DNA of 41,292 bases from Bacteroidales bacterium (GCA_017561155.1 JAFZDP010000080.1:1-41292), one strand, 5' to 3'. Positions 16,395 to 23,585 are shown, counted from the stretch's first letter. Made by a program: numbers and translations. Notes: generated from the sequence alone by a model not told the origin.

Positions 16395-16673
16395 ATGATG
16401 GACATAAAAAAACAATTTAAATATAACGACGACAGTCTTAGTTTCTCGATGACATTGACTGAGTTGAAAACAGAACTAAAGAAAAAAAAACAAGCATTGC
16501 TTAATTTGTTGGAGCTGACTGATGATTTGGATGATGAAACCTTTGTGTCGAGGGCTAATGGGTATGCTACAACGAAATGGGGCAAAGATGTTATTGAAGA
16601 CAAAATAGAGCAATACAAAAAACAAATAAACCAATTGAATATTTGGATTAATACTTTCGACGACGAACAATAA
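16395..16673 (+). CDS. small hypothetical protein, predicted coiled coil
   Basis: A 92-residue protein that I do not recognise. It is hydrophilic, has no signal peptide or membrane segment, and is dominated by two charged helical stretches (LTELKTELKKKKQALLNLLELTDDLDDE and KDVIEDKIEQYKKQINQLNIWINTFDDEQ) that could form a helical hairpin. ATGs at 16395 and 16398 are both possible starts. It lies between the kinase and the wbpA-like gene on the same strand, so it may be part of the polysaccharide unit. The sequence looks protein-like, but its function is unknown. Confidence 0.6.
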   Translation: MMDIKKQFKYNDDSLSFSMTLTELKTELKKKKQALLNLLELTDDLDDETFVSRANGYATTKWGKDVIEDKIEQYKKQINQLNIWINTFDDEQ

Positions 16674-16725
16674 AAACAGATATTTTGTAGTTATATCATT
16701 TTAAAGAAGTATTGAAAAACAATTT

Positions 16726-18009
16726 ATGGACATACAAAGTATAGAAAAACTGGTTGTAATAGGCTTGGGATATGTGGGATTGCCACTTGCAAGGTTGTTT
16801 TCTGAGAAGTATCATGTGGTAGGATATGATACTAATGCAGAGAGGGTAGAGGCGTTGATGAGTGGTAAGGATATTACAAACGAAGTTTCTGACAATCTGC
16901 TGAAAGCGGCATTGGATAAAGGCTTTGTATGCACCACAAACGAAGAAGATATAAAGGACTGTGATGTTTATATTGTAACAGTACCTACCCCTGTAGACGA
17001 GAATAACAATCCAGATTTATCTCCACTTGTGGCTGCAAGTGCTACCGTGGGTAGAGCGTTGAAACGAAATTCTATTGTTATATACGAATCTACTGTTTAT
17101 CCGGGCGTTACAGAGGAAGTGTGTATTCCTGTGATAGAAAATGTTTCGGGATTGAAATTTAATGTTGATTTCTTTGCAGGGTATTCTCCCGAACGAATAA
17201 ATCCTGGCGATAAAGAACATACTGTAGAAAAGATAATAAAGGTAACATCGGGTTCTACACCACAAGTGGCAGATGTTGTAGATGATTTGTATAATTCTGT
17301 GCTCTTGAATGGTACTCACAAAGCACCATCTATAAAAGTGGCAGAGGCGTCGAAGGTGATAGAAAACTCGCAGCGTGACGTTAATATTGCATTTATGAAC
17401 GAACTTGCAAAGATTTTCAATGCAATGAATATAGATACTCACGATGTTATTGCTGCTGCCTCAACTAAATGGAACTTCATTAAAATGACACCTGGTTTGG
17501 TGGGTGGACATTGCATAGGCATAGACCCATACTACCTTATGCAGAAAGCACAAGTGTTTGGTGTGTTGCCTCGCATTATGACGGCTTCTCGCGAACTGAA
17601 CGACGGTATGGGAGCATACGTTGCTAACCAGGTGATAAAGTGTATGAATAAAAGAGGTGTCAAGGTAAAGGATTCAAAAATTCTGATATTGGGAGTTACA
17701 TTCAAAGAGAATTGTTCCGACATCAGAAACACAAAGGTGGTGGATATATACAATACCTTGTTGGAATACACTTCGGATATGACTATTTTTGACAAATACG
17801 CCAACGTTGACGATGTTTTTGATGAATATGGCATTAGAATAACAAACGTTTGGGAGAACGTAGAAAAAGAGCGTTACGATGCTGTGGTTCTTGCTGTGGC
17901 TCACAAGGAATTTGTAGGTATGGATGTTCGTAGGTTATTGAACAAAGATGGTGTTGTTTACGACGTAAAAGGTGTTTTGCCTAAGGATATAATAGATGCA
18001 CGACTGTAA
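16726..18009 (+). CDS. wbpA: UDP-N-acetyl-glucosamine 6-dehydrogenase (WbpA-like)
   Basis: A 427-residue nucleotide-sugar dehydrogenase that oxidises C6 of a UDP-sugar to a uronic acid in two NAD+ steps. The N-terminal Rossmann motif is VIGLGYVGLPLA, the central domain holds the catalytic Cys263 (GGHCIGIDPYYL), and the C-terminal UDP-binding domain includes ILGVTFKENCSDIRNTKV. The length and the VGGHCIGIDPYYLMQKAQ block fit the WbpA/WbpO/TviB group acting on UDP-HexNAc, not UDP-glucose dehydrogenase. The next genes match WbpB and WbpE, so UDP-GlcNAc is the likely substrate and UDP-GlcNAcA the product. Confidence 0.87.
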   Translation: MDIQSIEKLVVIGLGYVGLPLARLFSEKYHVVGYDTNAERVEALMSGKDITNEVSDNLLKAALDKGFVCTTNEEDIKDCDVYIVTVPTPVDENNNPDLSPLVAASATVGRALKRNSIVIYESTVYPGVTEEVCIPVIENVSGLKFNVDFFAGYSPERINPGDKEHTVEKIIKVTSGSTPQVADVVDDLYNSVLLNGTHKAPSIKVAEASKVIENSQRDVNIAFMNELAKIFNAMNIDTHDVIAAASTKWNFIKMTPGLVGGHCIGIDPYYLMQKAQVFGVLPRIMTASRELNDGMGAYVANQVIKCMNKRGVKVKDSKILILGVTFKENCSDIRNTKVVDIYNTLLEYTSDMTIFDKYANVDDVFDEYGIRITNVWENVEKERYDAVVLAVAHKEFVGMDVRRLLNKDGVVYDVKGVLPKDIIDARL

Positions 18010-18021
18010 AATGTAGTAGTA

Positions 18022-18987
18022 ATGAAAAATTTTGCACTGATAGGAGTAGGGGGATACATTGCCCCACGACATTTGAAAGCTATTAAAGAAACGGGAAACA
18101 ACTTGGTTTCTGCCTACGATAAATTTGATAGTGTGGGTATTTTGGATAGTTATTTTCCCGATACTGCTTTTTTTACCGAACAGGAACTCTTCGATAGGCA
18201 CAATACCAAACTGCGACAAACCAATCAGAAGATTGACTTTGTGTCGGTGTGTACTCCAAACTATCTTCATGATGCTCATACTCGTTATGGGTTGAAATTG
18301 GGGTGCGATGTGGTGTGCGAAAAACCATTGGTGTTGAATCCATGGAACCTCGATGCATTGGAAAATGTGGAAAAAGAAACAGGACATTCTGCTTATAATA
18401 TATTGCAGTTGAGACTACACCCATCGGTGGTGGAGCTTAAAAAACGCATAGAACAAGGCGATAAAAACAAGGTGTACGACGTGGAACTTACATACATAAC
18501 TTCGCGTGGTAATTGGTATTATACTTCGTGGAAAGGCGATGAACGCAAAAGCGGTGGTGTGGCAACAAATATCGGTGTGCATTTTTACGATATGCTATCG
18601 TGGATTTTTGGGAAAGTAACAAAAAATATTGTACACGTTATGAGTCACGACAGGGTGGCAGGATACCTTGAATTGGAAAAAGCAAGGGTTAGATACTTCC
18701 TTAGTATCAATGCCAAACATTTGCCGCAAATAGCGTTGGAGCAAGGCAAAAGAACCTATCGTACCATTATGGTGGATGGAAGCGAGTTTGAGTTCTCTGA
18801 CGGGTTTACCGAACTGCACACGCTTAGTTATCAAAAAATATTGAATGGCGAGGGGTTTCGTATTTCAGAGGCAAGGAATTGTATAAATATTGTTCACGAT
18901 ATAAGAAATGCAAATCCCATAGGACTTAAGGGCGACTATCACCCAATGGCAAATATAGAATTATCTAAACATCCTTTCGGTTGGTAA
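18022..18987 (+). CDS. wbpB: UDP-N-acetyl-glucosaminuronate 3-dehydrogenase (WbpB-like)
   Basis: A 321-residue Gfo/Idh/MocA oxidoreductase. It has an N-terminal Rossmann fold (FALIGVGGYIAPRHLKAI) and the family motif Glu100-Lys101-Pro102. The segment GGVATNIGVHFYDMLSWIFG supplies the conserved histidine. In the characterised Pseudomonas pathway WbpB oxidises C3 of UDP-GlcNAcA, and the ketone is taken up by the aminotransferase WbpE. The gene lies 12 bp after the wbpA-like gene and 12 bp before the aminotransferase gene, matching that coupling. The specific substrate is inferred from order and length. Confidence 0.85.
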   Translation: MKNFALIGVGGYIAPRHLKAIKETGNNLVSAYDKFDSVGILDSYFPDTAFFTEQELFDRHNTKLRQTNQKIDFVSVCTPNYLHDAHTRYGLKLGCDVVCEKPLVLNPWNLDALENVEKETGHSAYNILQLRLHPSVVELKKRIEQGDKNKVYDVELTYITSRGNWYYTSWKGDERKSGGVATNIGVHFYDMLSWIFGKVTKNIVHVMSHDRVAGYLELEKARVRYFLSINAKHLPQIALEQGKRTYRTIMVDGSEFEFSDGFTELHTLSYQKILNGEGFRISEARNCINIVHDIRNANPIGLKGDYHPMANIELSKHPFGW

Positions 18988-18999
18988 ACATCATAGAGT

Positions 19000-20133
19000 A
19001 TGGAATTTAGAGATTTGAAACGGCAATACAATGTACTGAAACCACATATAGACTACGCTATGCAAGAGGTGTTGGCGTCGGGTAGGTTTATTATGGGACA
19101 GCAAGTAGAAGAACTCGAAGAAAAACTTGCACAATATGTTGGTGCCAAGCATTGTATAACCTGTGCTAATGGTACCGATGCTTTAGTGTTGGCGTTGAAA
19201 GTGTTGGGTATAGGTGAGGGTGATGTGGTGTTTGTGCCCGACTTTACATTCTATGCTTCGGCAGAGGCTGTTTCTGCTGTAGGTGCCGTGCCTGTGTTTG
19301 TAGATGTAGACAAGCATACATTTAACATTGATACCAAGGACTTAAAGCTGAAAATACAATTTGTAAAACAAATAAAAACATATACACCGAAAGCAATAAT
19401 GGCAGTGGATTTGTTTGGGTTGCCTGCACCGTACAGCGAGTTGACTGCAATAGCTCGTGCCAACAATTTGTATATTGTAGAAGATGGTGCACAAGGTTTT
19501 GGTGGTAGTATTGGCAACAAAATGTCTTGTAGTTTTGGCGATATTGCCACTACATCTTTTTTCCCTGCAAAACCGTTGGGATGCTACGGCGATGGTGGTG
19601 CTTTGTTTACAAACAACGATGAATGGGCAGATATGTCAAAATCGTTGAGAATGCACGGTAAAGGTGCAAACAAATACGACAACGTGCGTGTGGGTACAAA
19701 CTCGAGGTTGGATACCTTGCAAGCAGCAATATTATTGGTGAAACTCAATGCTTTTGCCAATGGCGAACTGCAAGCTGTAAACCAAGTGGCAGAGGCTTAC
19801 AACAGCGGTATGCCTGCCGAAGTGAAGATTCCTTTTATACCCTCGGGGTATACATCGTCGTGGGCTCAATATACAATTACTTTGCCTGCCGAAGAACTTA
19901 GAAACCAACTGCAAGAATATCTGAAACAGCAAGATATACCGTCGGTGGTGTATTATCCTAAACCACTCAGTATGCAACCTGTATACAAGCAATTGCCTAT
20001 CAGTGTGGGCAAATGCACTGTGGCTGATATGTTGAGCAAAACAGTGTTGTCGCTGCCTATGCACCCATACCTTACAGCTGAGGAAGTGGAGTATATAATC
20101 GAAACAGTACAAAATTTCTTTAAACAAGAGTAG
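19000..20133 (+). CDS. wbpE: PLP-dependent sugar aminotransferase (WbpE-like, DegT family)
   Basis: A 377-residue DegT/DnrJ/EryC1/StrS aminotransferase. The start MEFRDLKRQY and the ANGTDALVLALKVLGIGEGD block are typical. EDGAQGFGG carries the cofactor-ring contacts and Lys191 in FFPAKPLGCYGDGGA is the Schiff-base lysine. In this context it should transfer an amino group to the 3-keto sugar made by the WbpB-like enzyme, giving UDP-GlcNAc(3NH2)A. In Porphyromonas gingivalis the equivalent enzyme, PorR, is needed for A-LPS and for attaching type IX-secreted proteins. The coding sequence ends directly at repetitive DNA. Confidence 0.87.
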   Translation: MEFRDLKRQYNVLKPHIDYAMQEVLASGRFIMGQQVEELEEKLAQYVGAKHCITCANGTDALVLALKVLGIGEGDVVFVPDFTFYASAEAVSAVGAVPVFVDVDKHTFNIDTKDLKLKIQFVKQIKTYTPKAIMAVDLFGLPAPYSELTAIARANNLYIVEDGAQGFGGSIGNKMSCSFGDIATTSFFPAKPLGCYGDGGALFTNNDEWADMSKSLRMHGKGANKYDNVRVGTNSRLDTLQAAILLVKLNAFANGELQAVNQVAEAYNSGMPAEVKIPFIPSGYTSSWAQYTITLPAEELRNQLQEYLKQQDIPSVVYYPKPLSMQPVYKQLPISVGKCTVADMLSKTVLSLPMHPYLTAEEVEYIIETVQNFFKQE

Positions 20134-20136
20134 TGA

Positions 20137-20264
20137 GGGTATAGAGAGTATAGAATGTAGAGAATGTAGAGAATGTAGAGAATGTATAGAGGGTATAGAA
20201 AGTATAGAATGTATAGAGGGTATAGAATGTATAGAGAGTATAGAGAGTATAGAAAGTATAGAAA
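20137..20264 (+). repeat. purine-rich short tandem repeat
   Basis: About a dozen 9-10 bp units of the type GTATAGAGA / GTAGAGAAT / GTATAGAAA directly follow the wbpE stop. The reverse complement (TCTATACATTCTCTACC type) recurs at 21705-21780, 23080-23137, 23247-23296 and 23411-23521. Confidence 0.85.
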
Positions 20265-20297
20265 ACTAATAACTGACAACTAATAACTACTAACTTC

Positions 20298-20350
20298 AAA
20301 AAATATAGTGTATACCTTGTATACCTTTGTATACCTTGTATACTTTTTTT
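20298..20350 (-). repeat. hexamer module 1 (GTATAC class)
   Basis: Four GTATAC hexamers start at 20310, 20319, 20329 and 20338 (spacing 9-10-9), between an AT-rich TATAGT flank and a T-run followed by GG. Inverted orientation relative to modules 2-4 and 8-10. Confidence 0.85.
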
Positions 20351-20417
20351 GGTAGAAAGAGTAGAGAAAGTATAGAAAGATATTAATTACTAACTATTAA
20401 CTACTAACTAATAGCTA

Positions 20418-20453
20418 TAAAAAAAGGATGCAGAACCGAAGTTCCACATCCTT
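20418..20453 (-). terminator. intrinsic terminator of the HU-HIG gene
   Basis: On the minus strand AAGGATG (20447-20453) pairs with CATCCTT (20424-20430); an inner GAAC-TTCG-GTTC adds a stable UUCG tetraloop, and a T-run follows. Confidence 0.85.
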
Positions 20454-20506
20454 AAATCGGCAAAAAGAATTGATTTAAAGTAATTACTAACTACTAATTC
20501 CATAAA

Positions 20507-21076
20507 CTATCCTTCGAAACCACCACCGCCTGAGGTTCCACCACCTTGGTTGTTGTTATCACCGTTTGGGTTGTTTGGTTCCACAACTTCGTCACCATCA
20601 CCATTTGGAAGCTCTACACCATCATGGTTAGTGGTAATACGTTGATATACTTTATCTTTGGCAGACAAATCCAAACACTTCCACACGCCGTCTAACTCCA
20701 AATCCACTGTATTAAGTTTTTCTCGCAACTCGGTTGCTGGACGGAAATTGATGTTCAATTTTTTGAATTGACTCAATCCTGCATCAGCAGGTGTTTTTGC
20801 TACGGTACTCTCGCAACTCAACGATAAGATACCAAGATTTGGAAGAGAAATGCTGTGCCCGTTAAGTAATAAATTCTCGATAGAATCCACTATGCCGTAC
20901 AAACTTGCACTCACAAATGCTCGTGGTACATAACTGTTGTTGGCAATTGTGTTTATTAAATCTTCAGCTTCGATAGTTGTGTAGCGTACAGGGCGTAGAA
21001 GATAACCACTTTTTACTTCACCGCTGTTTAGATAGTTGATGTTTTGTTCAACCGACTTTACTAGAATTTTGCTCAT
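20507..21076 (-). CDS. HU-like DNA-binding protein with glycine-rich tail (HU-HIG type)
   Basis: A 189-residue protein whose first 120 residues resemble the HU/IHF fold variant common in Bacteroidales (SVEQNINYLNSGEVKSGYLLRPVR, then YVPRAFVSASLYGIVDSIENLLLNGHSISLPNLGILSL). The C-terminus is a low-complexity Asn/Gly/Pro tail ending GGGTSGGGGFEG, as in the described class of HU domains fused to a glycine-rich motif. It would bind and bend DNA; no targets can be read here. It is transcribed against the polysaccharide genes, has its own terminator, and sits inside the repeat field, so binding to those repeats is a testable idea only. Confidence 0.82.
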   Translation of the reverse strand: MSKILVKSVEQNINYLNSGEVKSGYLLRPVRYTTIEAEDLINTIANNSYVPRAFVSASLYGIVDSIENLLLNGHSISLPNLGILSLSCESTVAKTPADAGLSQFKKLNINFRPATELREKLNTVDLELDGVWKCLDLSAKDKVYQRITTNHDGVELPNGDGDEVVEPNNPNGDNNNQGGGTSGGGGFEG

Positions 21077-21130
21077 AATTTTTAAAGGTTTTTTATTTAT
21101 ATTATTATTGAAAGACTTGACTTTAGAGGT

Positions 21131-21176
21131 ATAAGACTTTTGTCCGTAGTCCGTTGTCCGTAGTCTGTTGTCTTAT
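21131..21176 (-). repeat. 14-bp tandem repeat inside an inverted repeat upstream of the HU-HIG gene
   Basis: GTCCGTAGTCCGTT (21142-21155) is followed by a copy with one change (21156-21169). ATAAGAC at 21131-21137 and GTCTTAT at 21170-21176 enclose the pair. The location 55-100 bp upstream of the HU-HIG start suits an operator. Confidence 0.6.
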
Positions 21177-21245
21177 ATATAAATAGTACGATTTTTCGTT
21201 TTTTTGAGAAAAGTGTAAAAAAAAGTGACTTTTTTTAAGTATGTA

Positions 21246-21375
21246 CAATAATATTGTATTAGTTGAGTTATTAATTTCAATTTGTTATATTTACATGCTG
21301 TTGCAATAACAGCAAATTTTTTTTAATTATATTTTTATTTTCGTGGGTTTCTAATAGGAATCCACGTTTTTTTTT
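21246..21375 (+). ncRNA. candidate small RNA, copy 1 of a tandem pair
   Basis: The unit has a promoter-like TTG (21263-21265), 20 bp, TATATTTA (21286-21293). Right after it comes the hairpin GCTGTT-gcaat-AACAGC (21297-21313), and it ends with a 10-bp terminator stem (21342-21351 with 21357-21366) and nine T. A transcript of about 75-80 nt would result. No ORF is apparent. The annotation rests on structure and duplication, not on a known family. Confidence 0.45.
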
Positions 21376-21383
21376 GTGGTGTG

Positions 21384-21509
21384 CAATAATATTGAGTTGT
21401 TTGAGTTATTTGTATATTACTGTTGCGATAACAGCAAAAGATATGTTAATTTTAATTTCATATATTTTTTTTATTTATCGTGGGTTCTGAATGGACTCAC
21501 GTTTTTTTT
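21384..21509 (+). ncRNA. candidate small RNA, copy 2 of a tandem pair
   Basis: Repeats the organisation of copy 1 about 138 bp downstream: the same CAATAATATTG start, a TATATTA box, hairpin CTGTT-gcgat-AACAG (21420-21434), and a 9-bp terminator stem (21479-21487 with 21493-21501) with eight T. The terminator stems differ in sequence at several paired positions yet both still pair, which suggests selection on structure. Confidence 0.45.
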
Positions 21510-21531
21510 GTATTCAGATACCTTACATATA

Positions 21532-21586
21532 CCCCAAAAAGGTAACCCAAAGTAACCAAAGTAACCAAGGTAACCCACTATGTTTT
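21532..21586 (+). repeat. hexamer module 2 (GTAACC class)
   Basis: CCCCAAAAAG, then four GTAACC hexamers starting at 21542, 21552, 21561 and 21570 (spacing 10-9-9), then CACTATGTTTTTG. Confidence 0.85.
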
Positions 21587-21701
21587 TGTGTTTAAGGTTT
21601 AAGGTTTAATGATTAAGGTTTAAGGTTTAATGGTTAATGATTACTGGTTACTGGTTATTGGTTACTGGTTACTGGTTATTGGTTATTGGTTACTGGTTAA
21701 G
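21587..21701 (+). repeat. TTTAAGG and GGTTACT/GGTTATT short repeats
   Basis: Heptamers of TTTAAGG (21594-21640) pass into about ten GGTTACT or GGTTATT units. The frames left open across this stretch are repeat artefacts, not genes. Similar runs recur at 23048-23075 and 23210-23245. Confidence 0.85.
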
Positions 21702-21704
21702 ATA

Positions 21705-21780
21705 CTTTCTATACATTCTATACTCTCTGTACATTCTATACATTCTCTACCCTCTCTACCCTCTCTACTTTTCTTTACCC
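21705..21780 (+). repeat. pyrimidine-rich short repeat
   Basis: Units of TCTATACAT / TCTCTACCC lead into module 3. This is the reverse complement of the repeat at 20137-20264. Confidence 0.8.
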
Positions 21781-21828
21781 CAAAAAGTATACAAGGTATA
21801 CAAAGGTATACAAGGTATACACTATGTT
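21777..21828 (+). repeat. hexamer module 3 (GTATAC class)
   Basis: Four GTATAC start at 21787, 21796, 21806 and 21815 (9-10-9), flanked by CCCCAAAAA and ACTATGTTTTTT. Confidence 0.85.
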
Positions 21829-21876
21829 TTTTTTGTAGTTAGAAGTTTTCAATTAGAAGTTAGTAGTTTTTATACT

Positions 21877-21931
21877 TAAAAAAGTAAACAAAGTAAACAC
21901 AAGGTAAACAGGTAAACACCTATATTTTTTG
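21877..21931 (+). repeat. hexamer module 4 (GTAAAC class)
   Basis: Four GTAAAC start at 21884, 21893, 21904 and 21912 (9-11-8), followed by ACCTATATTTTTTG. Confidence 0.85.
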
Positions 21932-22011
21932 AAATATCAAACACAAACTTCAAGCACGCAGTAGTGGTGTTGTATTATCATGTATGTAATATATAAGTAA
22001 TAAGCATAATA

Positions 22012-22250
22012 ATAAATGCATATATAAGTATCTGTATATAAATACTAATAATGATATCTGGTATATAAATATAAGCATATATAATAATGCATATATAAGT
22101 ATCTGTATATAAATACTAATATGATATCTAATATAAAAATATAAGCATATATAATAATGCATGTATAATAATGCATATATAAGTATCTGTATATAAATAC
22201 TAATATGATATCTGGTATAAAATAAATATATAAATATAAGCATATATAAT
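22012..22250 (+). repeat. AT-only tandem repeat of about 71-84 bp
   Basis: Three imperfect copies, each starting GCATATATAAGTATCTG, begin near 22018, 22089 and 22173. A 97-codon minus-strand frame across it is only Ile/Tyr/Leu repetition. Confidence 0.8.
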
Positions 22251-22365
22251 AATATATCTAATATATAAACCCCTTGGCATATAATATATATAACATTATA
22301 AATATCTCTAATATACTACCAGATTCAAACAAAATTTGACTTTGCCTGCCACGAACTTTAAAAAT

Positions 22366-22410
22366 ATAGGTGTTTACCTGTTTACCTTCTGTTTACCTGT
22401 TTACTTTTTT
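22366..22410 (-). repeat. hexamer module 5 (GTAAAC class)
   Basis: Four GTTTAC on the plus strand (GTAAAC on minus) start at 22372, 22380, 22391 and 22399 (8-11-8). It is immediately followed by the first 74-bp flanking repeat. Confidence 0.85.
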
Positions 22411-22478
22411 GGGGAACTACGGACTATGAATAGTAGAGAATTTTTTATTGAACATTAAACCAACCCAAAAATATAGTG
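22405..22478 (+). repeat. 74-bp direct repeat, copy 1
   Basis: Begins TTTTTTGGGGAACTACGG and ends CCCAAAAATATAGTG. It links modules 5 and 6 and differs from copy 2 at four positions by eye. Confidence 0.85.
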
Positions 22479-22511
22479 TATACTTTGTATACCTTTGTAT
22501 ACCTTGTATAC
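22478..22511 (-). repeat. hexamer module 6 (GTATAC class)
   Basis: Four GTATAC start at 22478, 22487, 22497 and 22506 (9-10-9), lying between the two near-identical 74-bp repeats. Confidence 0.85.
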
Positions 22512-22512
22512 C

Positions 22513-22586
22513 TTTTTTGGGGAACTACGGATAATGAATAGTAGAGAAATTTTTATTGAACATTGAACCAACCCAAAAATATAGTG
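22513..22586 (+). repeat. 74-bp direct repeat, copy 2
   Basis: Same length and nearly the same sequence as 22405-22478, but it links a GTATAC module (6) to a GTAACC module (7). Confidence 0.85.
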
Positions 22587-22608
22587 GGTTACCTTGGTTA
22601 CTTTTTTT
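22587..22608 (-). repeat. hexamer module 7 (GTAACC class, two units)
   Basis: GGTTAC at 22587-22592 and 22596-22601 (GTAACC on minus), then a T-run. It is the only module with two hexamers. Confidence 0.75.
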
Positions 22609-22639
22609 ATAACAGACTGCGAACTAAAAAGAGTATATA

Positions 22640-22920
22640 AGGTATAGAAAATACCTTAAATATTAAATTGTAAATACCTATTAACCAAATCTTAACAAGG
22701 AGTAGGTGTCTAAAACAACAGGCATTTTCTCATTTTTACAATTGCATTTTAGTTTATAATACATATTTCACCTGCAAGATGTCAAGTATAAGCATTTCAA
22801 AAAGTGCGACAATGCTTATATAGTGCATTACCCTATCAGTTGCACAAATCAAATTGGTATTGGTGAATAGCATTCACTCCAAAAAACCATACTACCTTAT
22901 ACTACCATACTACCTCTGTC
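22640..22920. other. non-repetitive island inside the repeat field
   Basis: About 280 bp without the short repeats. It holds GTGAATagcATTCAC (22864-22878) and short open frames on both strands that match nothing I recognise. It may be the remnant of a lost gene, but I cannot show that. Confidence 0.35.
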
Positions 22921-22978
22921 TTCTTTTTATTATATATTATAGTATATAGGATTCTAAACTTTCTATCCTTTCTCTACA

Positions 22979-23031
22979 CCAAAAGTATACAAAGTATATA
23001 AAGGTATACAAAGTATACACTATATTTTTTG
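22979..23031 (+). repeat. hexamer module 8 (GTATAC class, one variant)
   Basis: Hexamers start at 22985, 22994, 23004 and 23013 (9-10-9). The second reads GTATAT, the only within-module deviation I found. Confidence 0.85.
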
Positions 23032-23136
23032 AAGTTAGAAGTTTATTGGTTACAGATTACTGGTTACTAGTTAATGAACTCTCTTTACTTTCTTTACCCT
23101 CTATACATTCTCTACCCTCTATACCTTTCTCTACAC

Positions 23137-23192
23137 CCAAAAAAGTAAACAAGGTAAACAAAAGGTAAACAGGTAAACACCTTTATTTTTTT
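23137..23192 (+). repeat. hexamer module 9 (GTAAAC class)
   Basis: Four GTAAAC start at 23145, 23154, 23165 and 23173 (9-11-8, identical to module 4), ending ACCTTTATTTTTTT. Confidence 0.85.
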
Positions 23193-23294
23193 GTGTTTAA
23201 GGGGGTGTGGGGTTACGGGTTATAGGTTACTGTTTAAAGTTTAATGAACTCTCTCTACTTTCTTTACCCTCTATACATTCTCTACCTTTCTATA

Positions 23295-23351
23295 CCCCAA
23301 AAAAGTATACAAGGTATACAAAGGTATACAAGGTATACACTATATTTTTTG
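23295..23351 (+). repeat. hexamer module 10 (GTATAC class)
   Basis: Four GTATAC start at 23305, 23314, 23324 and 23333 (9-10-9), between CCCCAAAAAA and ACTATATTTTTTG. Confidence 0.85.
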
Positions 23352-23355
23352 AAGT

Positions 23356-23521
23356 TGTCAGTTATTAGTTAGTAGTTATTAGTTAGTAGTTATTAGTTAG
23401 TAATCATTAGTTTTCTATACATTCTCTACCCTCTATACATTCTCTACCCTCTATACATTCTCTACATTCTATACTCTCTATACCCTCTCTACATTCTATA
23501 CCCTCTATACATTCTATAGTT
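23356..23521 (+). repeat. TTAGTTAGTAG and pyrimidine-rich repeats before wbpM-like gene
   Basis: TTAGTTAGTAGTTA units (23360-23410) are followed by about ten TCTATACATTCTCTACCC-type units. They end 65 bp before the promoter of the next gene. Confidence 0.8.
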
Positions 23522-23585
23522 ATCTGTCCCCTCCTTAGTTCCCAAAGTGAATTTTTAGGTTATCTGATAAATAAAGTAAAAAAAA

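Noticed and set aside
21630-22243. Small open frames across the repeats (21630-21842, 21637-21879, 21950-22243)
   Set aside because: They translate short tandem DNA repeats (for example LLVIGYW and YILYSLYILY) and do not look like proteins.
20298-23351. CRISPR array
   Set aside because: Repeats are hexamers about 9-10 bp apart with no unique spacers, and there are no cas genes.
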